Assembly (NCBI GenBank): GCA_947501935.1
Contig: CANMXU010000004.1
Location: 209,500 to 273,499 of the forward strand
Source: an uncultured Alteromonadaceae bacterium
GTDB taxonomy: Bacteria > Pseudomonadota > Gammaproteobacteria > Enterobacterales > Alteromonadaceae
DNA length: 64,000 nucleotides
Direction: 5' to 3'
The notes beneath the pieces were generated by a model that was not told the origin of the DNA, did not search any database, and saw nothing but the letters and a program-made list of their open reading frames with translations. Positions 43,996-53,008 of the stretch are shown piece by piece (the first letter of the stretch is position 1; each line of letters begins with the position of its first letter). The position numbers were made by a program, and so were the translations under genes.

Positions 43996-44352
43996 CTATT
44001 TATAACGGATAGTTAAAGGTGGTATAACTTTTTTAGAGGCTACATCTATTATACTCATATCTTCCAAGTCACGTGCAATTCGATCGGCAGTTTGCTTGGC
44101 ACCATGTTTTTTGGCAAAGCTGGCAATATCATAACCATTACAAACAACATTGTGCAAAACATCTTTATTTCTTAAGTGATAAGATCTGATTGTGCTGTTA
44201 TAACGCAAGACGCTATTACTTAGTGCTGATTTGCAAATATCTATTAAGGCATTTTCTACATATTTATCCATTGCTGAACTGGTAAAGCTTACGCTGGTTA
44301 AAAAAATGGCTGTGGTGATAATTGCTAAGGTGGTAGATTTAACTTTATTCAT
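43996..44352 (-). CDS. DUF3718 exported protein
   Basis: 118 residues with a signal peptide ending Ser-Ser-Ala. The mature part has two Cys (Asp-Ile-Cys-Lys-Ser-Ala and Val-Val-Cys-Asn-Gly-Tyr-Asp) and a Phe-Ala-Lys-Lys-His-Gly-Ala block, the pattern of DUF3718 proteins that are common, often in several copies, in Alteromonadales. Probably periplasmic with one disulfide. Function unknown. Confidence 0.75.
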   Translation of the reverse strand: MNKVKSTTLAIITTAIFLTSVSFTSSAMDKYVENALIDICKSALSNSVLRYNSTIRSYHLRNKDVLHNVVCNGYDIASFAKKHGAKQTADRIARDLEDMSIIDVASKKVIPPLTIRYK

Positions 44353-44743
44353 GATATCTCTCCATTAATGATATATTTAAAATACTTTTAAATGTAATAA
44401 GCACTGCTTGAATTTACCCAGTGAAAAATTAACTACGTCAGCTGGTATTAGCAATAATGGAAGCTTTCTTTACAGAAAGGTTGTGGTGAGTGTAAGAAAA
44501 TGTACTTTAAGTGAATAAGTATTCGATTGTATGTGATTGATTCACGGGTATTATGAATATTTATTGAATATTATCTTTGTAATTATGTTTTACATCTGTT
44601 GATATTTTGAAACAGAATAGCAGTACATTAGGTTATTGGTCTTAAGATGAAATACAGGGTTGTTCTTGGCATTTGTTGCGATGCTTGTTATGATACTGAT
44701 GTTTTATACAGTTAATGGTAGTGTGAGTTAGTGAGGAAAACTA
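44353..44743. other. Gap between DUF3718 gene and yebG
   Basis: 391 bases with divergent promoters for the DUF3718 gene and yebG. Apart from the LexA-type site at 44696-44711 I see no gene, repeat or hairpin I would name. Confidence 0.6.
44696..44711 (+). promoter_or_regulatory. LexA (SOS) box upstream of yebG
   Basis: CTGA-N8-ACAG inside TACTGATGTTTTATACAGTT, one base off the CTGT-N8-ACAG consensus, AT-rich in the centre as usual. It is 32 bases before the yebG ATG. E. coli yebG is an SOS gene, which supports the call. Confidence 0.72.
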
Positions 44744-45085
44744 ATGGCAGTTGAAAGTCGATTTGTAGTAATTAGGCAAGGGGTAGAGGTTCAAACATTC
44801 ATGGATAAAAAAAGTGCTGATGAATATGACAAAATGCTGGATATGGCTGACAACCTAACCGCAATGTTTGAAAGCTCTCCCATTGAATTAACCGAAACAA
44901 TGGCAGAAGAACTAAGCATTTACTTGGCGCAAAATCGCGAAGACGTACTCGTGGCTTTACAAGCTAAGAAAGCTAAACCGCCGGAAAAGCCAGTAAAAGC
45001 TAAACCTGTGGAAAAAACAGCGGAAAAGCCTGTTGTGAAACCCGTTAAAAAAACAGCAAAAAAAGCAGATAGTGAAGCTGCCTAA
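44744..45085 (+). CDS. yebG: SOS-induced protein YebG
   Basis: 113 residues. Residues 1-75 match YebG: Met-Ala-Val-Glu-Ser, Phe-Val-Val-Ile-Arg, Lys-Lys-Ser-Ala-Asp-Glu-Tyr-Asp-Lys-Met-Leu-Asp. The last ~35 residues are a Lys/Pro/Ala-rich tail (repeated Lys-Pro-Val and Lys-Lys-Thr-Ala-Lys-Lys), likely disordered and able to bind nucleic acid. The exact role in the DNA-damage response is not known. GAGG precedes the ATG. Confidence 0.93.
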   Translation: MAVESRFVVIRQGVEVQTFMDKKSADEYDKMLDMADNLTAMFESSPIELTETMAEELSIYLAQNREDVLVALQAKKAKPPEKPVKAKPVEKTAEKPVVKPVKKTAKKADSEAA

Positions 45086-45135
45086 TAAGTTCTTAACCTT
45101 TGAAGCTCAATATTACTTTTGTACGCAGCAACTAA

Positions 45136-45885
45136 GTGACACATAGTTACCAGCTGATCAGAAGCTCGCGACGAAAAACCATTGGCTTGCAAGTAAAGCA
45201 AGGCAATATAGTGGTGCGGGCGCCTTATAAAATTTCCGAAGCTGAAATATCTGCGCTTGTTGCGGGAAAATCAGCATGGTTGCAAAGCAAGTTATTGATG
45301 CAACAAAACCTCCCCGCTGAAGTTGAACGCTTTGTGCATGGCGCTACGCTATGGCATTTTGGTGTTAAAAAAAGTTTAGTTATTGAATATGCCACCAAGG
45401 CTAAGGTTATTGAGCTTGAAAGTGAGCTGCATGTTTACTTGCCGAGAAAGCATAAAGTTGATAATACTGATAGTGCAAAGAACGCATGCACTATTAATAA
45501 AAACAACAATGTAGATACTGTAGATAAAACTAAAGCTGTCATTAAAAAGCATCTTGAGCATTGGTATAAGCTTCAAGCTCAGGCTTATATCTCAAGGCGC
45601 TTAGTTGAACTAGGTGCTGATACCGGACTTGATTACAATTCCTATAAAATTCGCCGTTATAAAGCGCGTTGGGGTAGCTGTAATAATAGAAAAGAACTCA
45701 GTTTTAACTATTTACTAATGATGACGCCGCCTTGGGTGATTGACTATGTTATTGTTCACGAACTTTGCCATCTTAAACATCTTAATCATTCCACAAGTTT
45801 TTGGCAGTTAGTAGAGCATTTCTGCCCTAACTATAAACAGGCTAAAGCTTGGTTGAAAAGCCATCAATCACAACTTTGTTGGTAA
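45136..45885 (+). CDS. YgjP-like zinc metallopeptidase (DUF45/M48-like)
   Basis: 249 residues, cytosolic. The zinc motif is His-Glu-Leu-Cys-His with a following Leu-Lys-His-Leu-Asn-His-Ser block near residue 213-223. Upstream is Arg-Arg-Tyr-Lys-Ala-Arg-Trp-Gly-Ser-Cys, the hallmark of the YgjP/WLM-like family. A ~20-residue Asn/Lys/Asp-rich stretch (~115-140) looks like an insertion. E. coli YgjP is often called UTP pyrophosphatase; here I name only the fold. It starts at GTG 45136, 50 bases after yebG. Confidence 0.85.
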   Translation: MTHSYQLIRSSRRKTIGLQVKQGNIVVRAPYKISEAEISALVAGKSAWLQSKLLMQQNLPAEVERFVHGATLWHFGVKKSLVIEYATKAKVIELESELHVYLPRKHKVDNTDSAKNACTINKNNNVDTVDKTKAVIKKHLEHWYKLQAQAYISRRLVELGADTGLDYNSYKIRRYKARWGSCNNRKELSFNYLLMMTPPWVIDYVIVHELCHLKHLNHSTSFWQLVEHFCPNYKQAKAWLKSHQSQLCW

Positions 45886-46089
45886 AGTTCACCGCTTTTA
45901 TCATTTAACTCCTTGTTTGTAACAGTGCTAGTTACAAATTCACACGTTTACATAACATCTCCTCTCAACTCACTTTTTAAACAAACGCTATCATTCTCCA
46001 TAAGCTGATGTTGTTAACGAAAGCCTGATTATGCATTGGCATAATTATTGTTAGTAATATCATTAGGTTAATATTTTGGAGGTAAAACA

Positions 46090-46185
46090 ATGAAAACACG
46101 TATGCATTATATGAAATTAACGAGCATATACCTTGGCTCAGCTGTGCTGTCGTATGCCTTCATCAATTTAATCTTTACTCTGTAA
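46090..46185 (+). CDS. 31-residue membrane peptide with strong ribosome site
   Basis: ATG 46090 is preceded by TTTTGGAGGTAAAACA, the best ribosome site in the window. The peptide starts basic (Met-Lys-Thr-Arg-Met-His-Tyr-Met-Lys) and continues as one hydrophobic segment (about residues 12-30), ending at TAA. A terminator hairpin lies 27 bases after. It has a gene, ribosome site and terminator of its own, so I take it as real. No known family. Confidence 0.65.
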   Translation: MKTRMHYMKLTSIYLGSAVLSYAFINLIFTL

Positions 46186-46211
46186 AAAGCGTCAATAAAT
46201 CTACAGTTTAG

Positions 46212-46238
46212 AAAGGTGGCTATAGGCTACCTTTTTTA
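46212..46238 (+). terminator. Terminator of the 31-residue peptide gene
   Basis: 9-bp stem AAAGGTGGC (46212-46220) / GCTACCTTT (46226-46234, with one G.U pair), five-base loop, then Ts. Confidence 0.8.
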
Positions 46239-46514
46239 TTGCTTAAAAATAAGAGAATAAAAACACTGTTACATCTAAAAATAATGAATAAAACTAAATA
46301 AAAATTTTTTCCCTCAAATAGGCCTGAATAGTCATTTTCCCCCTTAAAAGTGATTAACTATCTAGTTATTTCAAAAAGATGCCGCATTATTGAGCTTGCT
46401 TGAAAAATTCAGCGTGATTATTTATTCATTGATAGCAACATTTATTCATAAACTATAACTTTTTATTCGTAACTTTTCATTGACAGAACTAGCCATTTCA
46501 GGCATTTTAGCCAC

Positions 46515-46589
46515 ATGAAAATATTTAGCCGTGCGACCCAAATTATTATTACCATTATCACCCGTACCGGGATGGTAGTTGCTGGCTAA
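46515..46589 (+). CDS. thrL: thr operon leader peptide ThrL
   Basis: 24 codons from ATG 46515 to TAA, rich in the regulatory amino acids: Thr at 8, 13, 16 and 18, Ile at 3, 10, 11, 12, 14 and 15 (Thr-Gln-Ile-Ile-Ile-Thr-Ile-Ile-Thr-Arg-Thr). E. coli ThrL has the same Thr/Ile character but a different sequence. Ribosome stalling on uncharged tRNA-Thr or tRNA-Ile would favour an antiterminator over the hairpin at 46612. Confidence 0.9.
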   Translation: MKIFSRATQIIITIITRTGMVVAG

Positions 46590-46611
46590 CGTGTAAAGAA
46601 ATACTTTTATC

Positions 46612-46646
46612 AAAGCCCGCTACCAACAAAGGTTTCGGGCTTTTTT
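46612..46646 (+). terminator. thr operon attenuator
   Basis: Stem AAAGCCCG (46612-46619) / CGGGCTTT (46636-46643), 16-base loop, then a run of Ts to 46646. It lies 23 bases after the leader peptide stop and 85 bases before thrA. Confidence 0.9.
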
Positions 46647-46730
46647 GTTTTATGGACTTAAGGGATTTACCGCTTAGCACTTGCTATGGAATCGTTTAGG
46701 CAGAAAATTGACGTTGTAAGAGGAATAAAC

Positions 46731-49187
46731 ATGCGTGTTCTTAAATTTGGTGGTTCATCATTAGCATCTGCTGAACGTTTTCTTCAGGTTGCCAAAATCA
46801 TCAAAAACCAAAGTGAGTCATCTGCTGTTGCGGTAGTGGTTTCTGCACCACAAGGTGTAACCAATCACTTAGTTGCTATGGCTGAAAATATTAGTGACGA
46901 TGAAAAGCTACTAACTGACTTAGGTCACTTTAAAGTTGCCATTGAAAATATTATTGGAGACTTATCAGCAAGTTTAGCTAATTTTAATCGTCAACATGCT
47001 GAACAAGCGCTTGCTAATTGGGAACACCAATTAAGCCGTTATATGCATGGTGCTACCATGTTGTCATTTTGCCCTGAGCATATTCGTGCCCGTATTATTA
47101 GCACCGGTGAGCGTTTGAGTGTAGCTATTCTTGAGTCTGTTTTACAAGCACAAGGCGAGCAAGTTTCAGTATTAGCTCCTGAAAAATTCTTACGTACAAA
47201 TGACCAAGCGTTAAATGCGGTTGCTGACTTAGTATTATGTAAAGAAAAATTCCAAGAAAATTACCAACAACTTAATAACGTAGCTTTAATGCCGGGCTTT
47301 ATTGGTGTTGACAGTAAAGGCCAAGTAACCACTTTAGGTCGTAACGGTTCTGATTATTCAGCGGCTGTATTAGCGGTTTGTGCCGAAGCGGAATGTTGTG
47401 AAATTTGGACTGATGTTGACGGTGTATTTAATGCTGATCCGCGTTTGATAAAAGACGCTAAGTTACTTGATTATTTATCATATCAAGAAGCAATGGAGCT
47501 TTCTTATTTTGGCGCTAGCGTTCTTCATCCAAAAACGATTGGCCCAATCGCGCAATACCACATTCCATGTTTGATCAAAAATACTGGCAACCCTGCAGCG
47601 CCAGGTACATTAATTGCCAATGAAAATGACCAACAAAAGAAAGTTAAAGCCATCTCAAATCTTGACGACTTAACTATGGTTAACGTTTCAGGCCCAGGTA
47701 TGAAAGGCATGGTTGGCATGGCCAGTCGTGTATTTGCTACCATGAGCCGTGAAAACATCTCATTAGTATTAATCAGCCAATCATCAAGCGAATACTGCAT
47801 CAGTTTCTGTATTTACTCTGCTGATGCCTTGCGCGCGAAACAAAGCTTGCAACAAGAGTTTGAATTAGAATTACTTAACGGTTTATTAGAGCCGTTAGCG
47901 TTAAAAACTAATTTATCTATTGTGTCATTAGTTGGCGATGGCATGCATCATCAACAAGGCGTTGCGGCTAAATTCTTTGGTTCACTTGCCCAAGCTCGAG
48001 TAAACATTGTTGCAATTGCACAAGACTCGTCAGAGCGTAGTATTTCGGTAGTGATTGAAGAGCGTAAATGTAAAGATGCAATGAAAGTTAGTCATCAAAA
48101 CTTCTTCTCTCATAAACCAAGTATTGATGTTTTCTTAGTAGGTTGTGGTGTAGTAGGTAGCGAGCTTATCGAGCAAATTGCTCGTCAACAAACTAGCTTG
48201 AATACTCAAAATATTGATTTAAAAGTTTATGGCTTAGCAAACAGCAAAGGCATGGTCTTTAATGAAGACGGTATCGACTTAGCTAACTGGCAAGACACTT
48301 TAGGTAAAAACGCTACACCAGTTAACGCTGCCAATGTTAAGTCTTTCGTACGTGAAAATAACTTAATTAATCCCGTACTTGTTGACTTAACCTCAAATGA
48401 AGACTTAGCAATGAGCTACGTTGACTTCTTAAAAGAAGGGTTCCACGTAGTTACACCAAACAAAAAAGCCAATACCGATTCTTGGGAATATTACCAAGCA
48501 CTTCGCGAAGCTGCACAACAAACCAATCGTCGTTTCTTATATGAAACAACTGTTGGTGCTGGTTTACCGGTTATTGATACCTTCCAAAATTTAGTTAAAG
48601 CGGGGGATGAATTAAAACGTTTTGAAGGCATATTATCGGGCTCTTTGTCTTACATTTTTGGTAAGTTAGAAGAAGGCATGTCAATTTCAGCAGCAACGGC
48701 TATTGCTAAAGAAAACGGCTTTACCGAGCCTGATCCACGTGACGATTTAAGCGGTATGGACGTTGCGCGTAAATTATTAATCATGGCGCGTGAAGCAGGT
48801 ATGCCATTAGAAATTTCAGATATTAATATTGAACCTGTACTGCCAAGTGATTTTGATGCCAGTGGCGATATCGCTACTTTCATGGACAACTTAACCAGTA
48901 TCGACCAAGCCTTTGCTGAGCGTGTAAATGCCGCTAAAGCTGAAGGTAAAGTATTGCGTTATATCGGTAATATTGTTGACGGTAAGTGTCAGGTTTCTAT
49001 TGAAGCGGTGAGTCAAGACCATCCGTTATATAGCATTAAAGACGGTGAAAATGCCCTAGCTATTCATTCACGTTATTATCAGCCGCTACCATTTGTTTTA
49101 CGTGGTTATGGCGCTGGTGCTGCTGTTACTGCAGCTGGTGTATTTGGCGATATATTAAGAACTCTTGCATGGGAGCAAAGCCACTAA
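46731..49187 (+). CDS. thrA: Bifunctional aspartokinase / homoserine dehydrogenase I
   Basis: 818 residues (E. coli ThrA 820). Does the first and third steps from aspartate to threonine. The N-terminal aspartokinase begins Lys-Phe-Gly-Gly-Ser-Ser-Leu-Ala; two ACT-type regulatory segments (~310-450) should bind threonine. The homoserine dehydrogenase starts at [10 protein letters not shown], with Glu-Thr-Thr-Val-Gly-Ala-Gly-Leu-Pro and Gly-Ile-Leu-Ser-Gly-Ser-Leu. ATG 46731 with AGAGGA upstream is the start; an earlier one at 46686 adds 15 residues before the kinase. The stop overlaps the thrB ATG by one base. Confidence 0.97.
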   Translation: MRVLKFGGSSLASAERFLQVAKIIKNQSESSAVAVVVSAPQGVTNHLVAMAENISDDEKLLTDLGHFKVAIENIIGDLSASLANFNRQHAEQALANWEHQLSRYMHGATMLSFCPEHIRARIISTGERLSVAILESVLQAQGEQVSVLAPEKFLRTNDQALNAVADLVLCKEKFQENYQQLNNVALMPGFIGVDSKGQVTTLGRNGSDYSAAVLAVCAEAECCEIWTDVDGVFNADPRLIKDAKLLDYLSYQEAMELSYFGASVLHPKTIGPIAQYHIPCLIKNTGNPAAPGTLIANENDQQKKVKAISNLDDLTMVNVSGPGMKGMVGMASRVFATMSRENISLVLISQSSSEYCISFCIYSADALRAKQSLQQEFELELLNGLLEPLALKTNLSIVSLVGDGMHHQQGVAAKFFGSLAQARVNIVAIAQDSSERSISVVIEERKCKDAMKVSHQNFFSHKPSIDVFLVGCGVVGSELIEQIARQQTSLNTQNIDLKVYGLANSKGMVFNEDGIDLANWQDTLGKNATPVNAANVKSFVRENNLINPVLVDLTSNEDLAMSYVDFLKEGFHVVTPNKKANTDSWEYYQALREAAQQTNRRFLYETTVGAGLPVIDTFQNLVKAGDELKRFEGILSGSLSYIFGKLEEGMSISAATAIAKENGFTEPDPRDDLSGMDVARKLLIMAREAGMPLEISDINIEPVLPSDFDASGDIATFMDNLTSIDQAFAERVNAAKAEGKVLRYIGNIVDGKCQVSIEAVSQDHPLYSIKDGENALAIHSRYYQPLPFVLRGYGAGAAVTAAGVFGDILRTLAWEQSH

Positions 49188-50155
49188 TGAGCGTATCAGT
49201 ATTTGCACCAGCATCTATCGGTAATGTTAGTGTTGGCTTTGACGTACTAGGTTTAGCGGTAAAACCTATCGACGGCACCTTATTAGGCGATGTTGTAACG
49301 GTAGAGTCAGCAGGTGAAGCAAAAGACAGCTTGGTTGTTATTGGCGAATTTGCCAATAAATTACCGGGCGCAGCAACTGATAATATTGTTTGGCATTGCT
49401 TACAGTTATTTAATAAAGCGTTAGCGGATAAAAATATTAGCCCAGTTAATGTTAAGTTAACCTTAGATAAAAAAATGCCTGTTGGCAGTGGCTTAGGCTC
49501 AAGTGCTTGTTCTGTTGTTGCGGCTTTAGAAGCATTAAATGCTTTTTATACAAAATATCATCAGCAAAGTTTTGATGAAAAAACCATGTTATTTATGATG
49601 GGCGAAATGGAAGCGCAAATAAGTGGTAGCTTGCATTACGATAATGTAGCGCCATGTTATTTAGGTGGCTTGCAGTTAATGGTGCCAGACGCACAAATTA
49701 TTAGTCGCACCTTGCCTGATTTTGAAGACTGCTATTACGTTATGGCTTACCCTGGCATTGAAGTATCAACTAAAGCGGCACGTGATGTTTTACCAAGCAG
49801 TTATAGCCGAAGTGACGTAATCGCTTTTGGCCAAAACCTAGCAACTTTTGTTGATGCTTGTCACCGCGGTGATAAACAACAAGCGTTTTCGGTAATGACA
49901 GATGTTGTTGCTGAACCATATCGCAAAAATTTATTGCCGGGCTTTGAACAAGCGCATGCGCATTTAGTCGCACAAGGTGCTTTAGCTGTTGGTATTTCAG
50001 GCTCTGGCCCAACGCTTTTTTGCATTACCGACCAACTTGCCCAAGCACAAGCTGCGGCAACTTGGTTAGAAGAGAATTATTTACAAACAGACTTGGGTTT
50101 TGTTCATGTCTGTAAAGCTGATTTAGCGGGCGCCGAAATAGTAGCGGCTCAGTAA
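49187..50155 (+). CDS. thrB: Homoserine kinase
   Basis: 322 residues, GHMP kinase. Phosphorylates homoserine. Seen: Ala-Pro-Ala-Ser-Ile-Gly-Asn-Val-Ser-Val-Gly-Phe-Asp near the start, the ATP loop Pro-Val-Gly-Ser-Gly-Leu-Gly-Ser-Ser-Ala-Cys and Gly-Ile-Ser-Gly-Ser-Gly-Pro-Thr-Leu. ATG 49187 overlaps the thrA stop (TAATG), with GGGAG just before; a start at 49169 is possible but lies inside thrA. Confidence 0.97.
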   Translation: MSVSVFAPASIGNVSVGFDVLGLAVKPIDGTLLGDVVTVESAGEAKDSLVVIGEFANKLPGAATDNIVWHCLQLFNKALADKNISPVNVKLTLDKKMPVGSGLGSSACSVVAALEALNAFYTKYHQQSFDEKTMLFMMGEMEAQISGSLHYDNVAPCYLGGLQLMVPDAQIISRTLPDFEDCYYVMAYPGIEVSTKAARDVLPSSYSRSDVIAFGQNLATFVDACHRGDKQQAFSVMTDVVAEPYRKNLLPGFEQAHAHLVAQGALAVGISGSGPTLFCITDQLAQAQAAATWLEENYLQTDLGFVHVCKADLAGAEIVAAQ

Positions 50156-50180
50156 AAAGAATTTATAGGAAGTATTAATC

Positions 50181-51476
50181 GTGAAATTTTATAACTTAAA
50201 AGAAAATGATGAACAAGTAAGCTTTGCTGGTGCAGTAAAGCAAGGTTTAGGTAAAAACCAAGGTTTGTTTTTCCCTGAAAATATTCCTAGCTTTGACAAT
50301 ATCGAAGCGTTATTAGCGCTACCTTTGGTTGAGCGAAGTGTTAAAGTTTTGCACCCGTTTGTTAGCGAAGACTTAACTGAAAAGCAGTTAACTAAAATTG
50401 TTACTAACGCCTTTAACTTCCCTGCGCAAATGCAGCCGATCAGTGAAAATCGTTCTATTTTGGAATTATTTCACGGTCCAACATTAGCGTTTAAAGACTT
50501 TGGTGCGCGTTTTATGGCGCAATGTTTACAAGCTTTTAGCCAAGATAAAAAAATCACTATTTTAACTGCTACCTCAGGTGATACCGGTGCAGCGGTTGCT
50601 CATGCCTTTCATGGCATCGAAAATATTCGTGTAGTTATCATGTATCCAAAAGGCAAAATTTCTTTACTACAAGAAAAAATGTTCACTACCTTAGGCGGTA
50701 ACATTGATACTATTGCTATCGACGGTAGCTTTGACGATTGTCAGGCGTTAGTTAAGCAAGCTTTTGACGATAAAGAACTTGCCAGTGAAATTGGTTTGAA
50801 CTCGGCAAACTCAATTAACATCAGCCGTTTGTTAGCGCAAATTTGTTATTACTTTGAAGCGGTTGCACAATTATCTCGTCAAAAAGGTCATAGTAAATTA
50901 CAAGACATCGTGTTCTCTATTCCAAGTGGTAACTTTGGTAACTTAACCGCTGGCTTATTTGCTAAAGCATTAGGTTTACCAATTAAACGCTTTATTGCGG
51001 CGACGAATGCCAACGATACTGTGCCACGTTATTTAGAAACGGGTGAATGGACGCCACATGAAACGGTTGCTACCATTTCTAATGCGATGGACGTTAGTAA
51101 CCCTAACAACTGGCCACGTGTAGAGCATATGCTTAAGTCTGGAATTGTTGACAAAGACTGCGTTTCATCAGTATCTGTTGATGAAGAACAAACTCAATCA
51201 ACCGTTATTCAATTATCTAAATTAGGTTACATCAGCGAGCCACATGCAGCTGTTGCTTATAAAGCACTACAATACGGCACGAGTGAGGAAGAGTTCGGCG
51301 TATTTTTAGGTACAGCACATCCCGCTAAATTTAAAGATGTGGTTGAAAGCATTTTAGGCCAACCTATTGGTATGCCAAAAGAATTAGCTGATTGCGCTTC
51401 AGAGACTATTTTGTCTGTAGACATGGAAGCTAACTTTGCTAAATTACGTGAATTCTTATTAGCTAATAACGGCTAA
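50181..51476 (+). CDS. thrC: Threonine synthase
   Basis: 431 residues from a GTG preceded by AGGAAG. PLP enzyme that makes threonine from O-phosphohomoserine, in the last step. Seen: the PLP Lys motif His-Gly-Pro-Thr-Leu-Ala-Phe-Lys-Asp-Phe and Thr-Ala-Thr-Ser-Gly-Asp-Thr-Gly-Ala-Ala, and Ser-Gly-Asn-Phe-Gly-Asn-Leu-Thr-Ala-Gly. It follows thrB by 25 bases. Confidence 0.97.
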   Translation: MKFYNLKENDEQVSFAGAVKQGLGKNQGLFFPENIPSFDNIEALLALPLVERSVKVLHPFVSEDLTEKQLTKIVTNAFNFPAQMQPISENRSILELFHGPTLAFKDFGARFMAQCLQAFSQDKKITILTATSGDTGAAVAHAFHGIENIRVVIMYPKGKISLLQEKMFTTLGGNIDTIAIDGSFDDCQALVKQAFDDKELASEIGLNSANSINISRLLAQICYYFEAVAQLSRQKGHSKLQDIVFSIPSGNFGNLTAGLFAKALGLPIKRFIAATNANDTVPRYLETGEWTPHETVATISNAMDVSNPNNWPRVEHMLKSGIVDKDCVSSVSVDEEQTQSTVIQLSKLGYISEPHAAVAYKALQYGTSEEEFGVFLGTAHPAKFKDVVESILGQPIGMPKELADCASETILSVDMEANFAKLREFLLANNG

Positions 51477-51506
51477 TTTATTACAAATAAAGCATCAAGC
51501 TTTGTT

Positions 51507-51537
51507 AAAATAGGCAGTTGATACTGCCTATTTTTTT
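51507..51537 (+). terminator. thr operon terminator
   Basis: 11-bp stem AAAATAGGCAG (51507-51517) / CTGCCTATTTT (51524-51534), six-base loop, T-run to 51537. Confidence 0.93.
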
Positions 51538-51605
51538 GTCTGGTATTTAGTTAACTTGATAGTAAATACCGATATTTAAACACCAAAATCAACCTGAGAA
51601 TTACG

Positions 51606-52307
51606 ATGAAGCTTATAAATAAACACAGTGATTGGTTTAGCGTTTTTGCCCAAGAGCAACAAAAGCCTTATTTTGCTGAATTAGAAAAAGCACTTAAGCA
51701 ACAGCGCGCCAGTGGTGAAGTTATTTTTCCACCGCAAGATAAAGTATTCACTGCTTTTGAAATGATCGAGTTAAAAAATATTAAAGTGGTTATTCTCGGG
51801 CAAGACCCTTATCACGGTTTAGGCCAAGCCCATGGTTTAGCATTCTCGGTTGAGCAGAGTATTAAAGTACCGCCGTCGTTAGCTAACATCTATAAAGAGC
51901 TGAAAACGGATATTGCAGGTTTTGATATTCCCAGTCACGGTAATTTATTAACTTGGGCCGAGCAGGGTGTATTACTGTTAAATACGGTATTAACGGTAAA
52001 ACAAGCACAAGCAAACTCTCATGCTAAACTTGGCTGGGAGACCTTTACTGATGCAATTATTGCAGAAATTAATCAACACAATGACGGCTGTGTTTTTATG
52101 CTTTGGGGTAGCCATGCCCAGAAAAAAGGCAAAAATATCAATACAGAAAAACACTATGTTTTAGCTGGACCGCATCCATCGCCGTTATCAGCCTACCGAG
52201 GTTTTTTTGGTTGTCAGCACTTTTCTAAAGCTAATACTTGGCTAAAAGCGCAAGGTAAAACTGATATCAGCTGGCAAGTGCCTGAAGAGTTTCAATTAAC
52301 CTCTTAA
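51606..52307 (+). CDS. ung: Uracil-DNA glycosylase
   Basis: 233 residues, family 1 UDG (E. coli 229). Removes uracil from DNA. The catalytic Gly-Gln-Asp67-Pro-Tyr-His-Gly loop, the Leu-Leu-Asn-Thr-Val-Leu-Thr uracil pocket and the His190-Pro-Ser-Pro-Leu-Ser intercalation loop (then Phe-Phe-Gly-Cys) are all intact. Own transcript after the thr terminator. Confidence 0.98.
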   Translation: MKLINKHSDWFSVFAQEQQKPYFAELEKALKQQRASGEVIFPPQDKVFTAFEMIELKNIKVVILGQDPYHGLGQAHGLAFSVEQSIKVPPSLANIYKELKTDIAGFDIPSHGNLLTWAEQGVLLLNTVLTVKQAQANSHAKLGWETFTDAIIAEINQHNDGCVFMLWGSHAQKKGKNINTEKHYVLAGPHPSPLSAYRGFFGCQHFSKANTWLKAQGKTDISWQVPEEFQLTS

Positions 52308-52321
52308 TATACTAATCAGTA

Positions 52322-52885
52322 CTAAAAAGTGATCATCATTTCAGCAGCGCTGCAATGGCATTCATAACCACATAAGGTGCAGCAATAGCCTTGTTTGCTG
52401 TCTGCTAGCCATTTATCAGGATGCACCTTAATTAATTTTCCGCCACATCGGGTAAAATAAGCAACGGCGCTGTTTTTAGGGCTTTGCTGCCATAAGTGGC
52501 TTACCCCAGCTAAAGCTCCTTGTTGCTTGGCGGCGCTAATTGATAGCTTTAATAATTTTCCGCCAATACCTAACCCGCGATGCTTTTCTATCACGGTATT
52601 GCATTTAAAATAACAAGTATTCTTAATCGTTACTGGCCATAATTCTGTACTACACCATTCATCTTCTTGCCATTGTTGTGCTGAAAAAGTAATACGAAAG
52701 CCAACGAGTTGTTCATCAATATAAGCGACATAACTAGCGTTGATATTATTGACAATACCTTGTTGGTGCCAGCGAGTTAAGTTTTCGACAGATAAATAAC
52801 CGTCACCATGCACCAAGTTACCTAAACGTATAACTTGTTCAAAATCATCAGGTGTTAAATTCTTATAGTTAATATCTGGCTTCAT
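52322..52885 (-). CDS. GNAT acetyltransferase with Cys-rich tail
   Basis: 187 residues. The GNAT acetyl-CoA site is Glu-Lys-His-Arg-Gly-Leu-Gly-Ile-Gly-Gly-Lys-Leu (Arg-x-x-Gly-x-Gly/Ala form). Before it is Cys-Asn-Thr-Val-Ile. The last ~25 residues contain five Cys in Cys-Cys-Thr-Leu-Cys-Gly-Tyr-Glu-Cys-His-Cys, which could bind a metal; that tail is not part of the GNAT fold. Substrate unknown. Convergent with ung, 15 bases apart. Confidence 0.8.
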   Translation of the reverse strand: MKPDINYKNLTPDDFEQVIRLGNLVHGDGYLSVENLTRWHQQGIVNNINASYVAYIDEQLVGFRITFSAQQWQEDEWCSTELWPVTIKNTCYFKCNTVIEKHRGLGIGGKLLKLSISAAKQQGALAGVSHLWQQSPKNSAVAYFTRCGGKLIKVHPDKWLADSKQGYCCTLCGYECHCSAAEMMITF

Positions 52886-53008
52886 TCTGCCTCGTCAGTT
52901 TTAAAACTTTCTCTCTTTGCTATGCTAAATATTATAATGCTGACTATGTTATGGCTATCGATTTGGCAGAATGCTAACGGAGCATAAAAGTTATAATTGG
53001 AGATAAAA

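Noticed and set aside
44597..44616. CTGT...ACAG pair upstream of yebG as LexA box
   Set aside because: The spacer is 12 bases instead of 8; the site at 44696-44711 has the right spacing.
46036..46053. TGGC-N-TTG like sigma-54 promoter before the 31-residue peptide
   Set aside because: The -12 part reads GT in place of the invariant GC, so it is not a convincing sigma-54 site.
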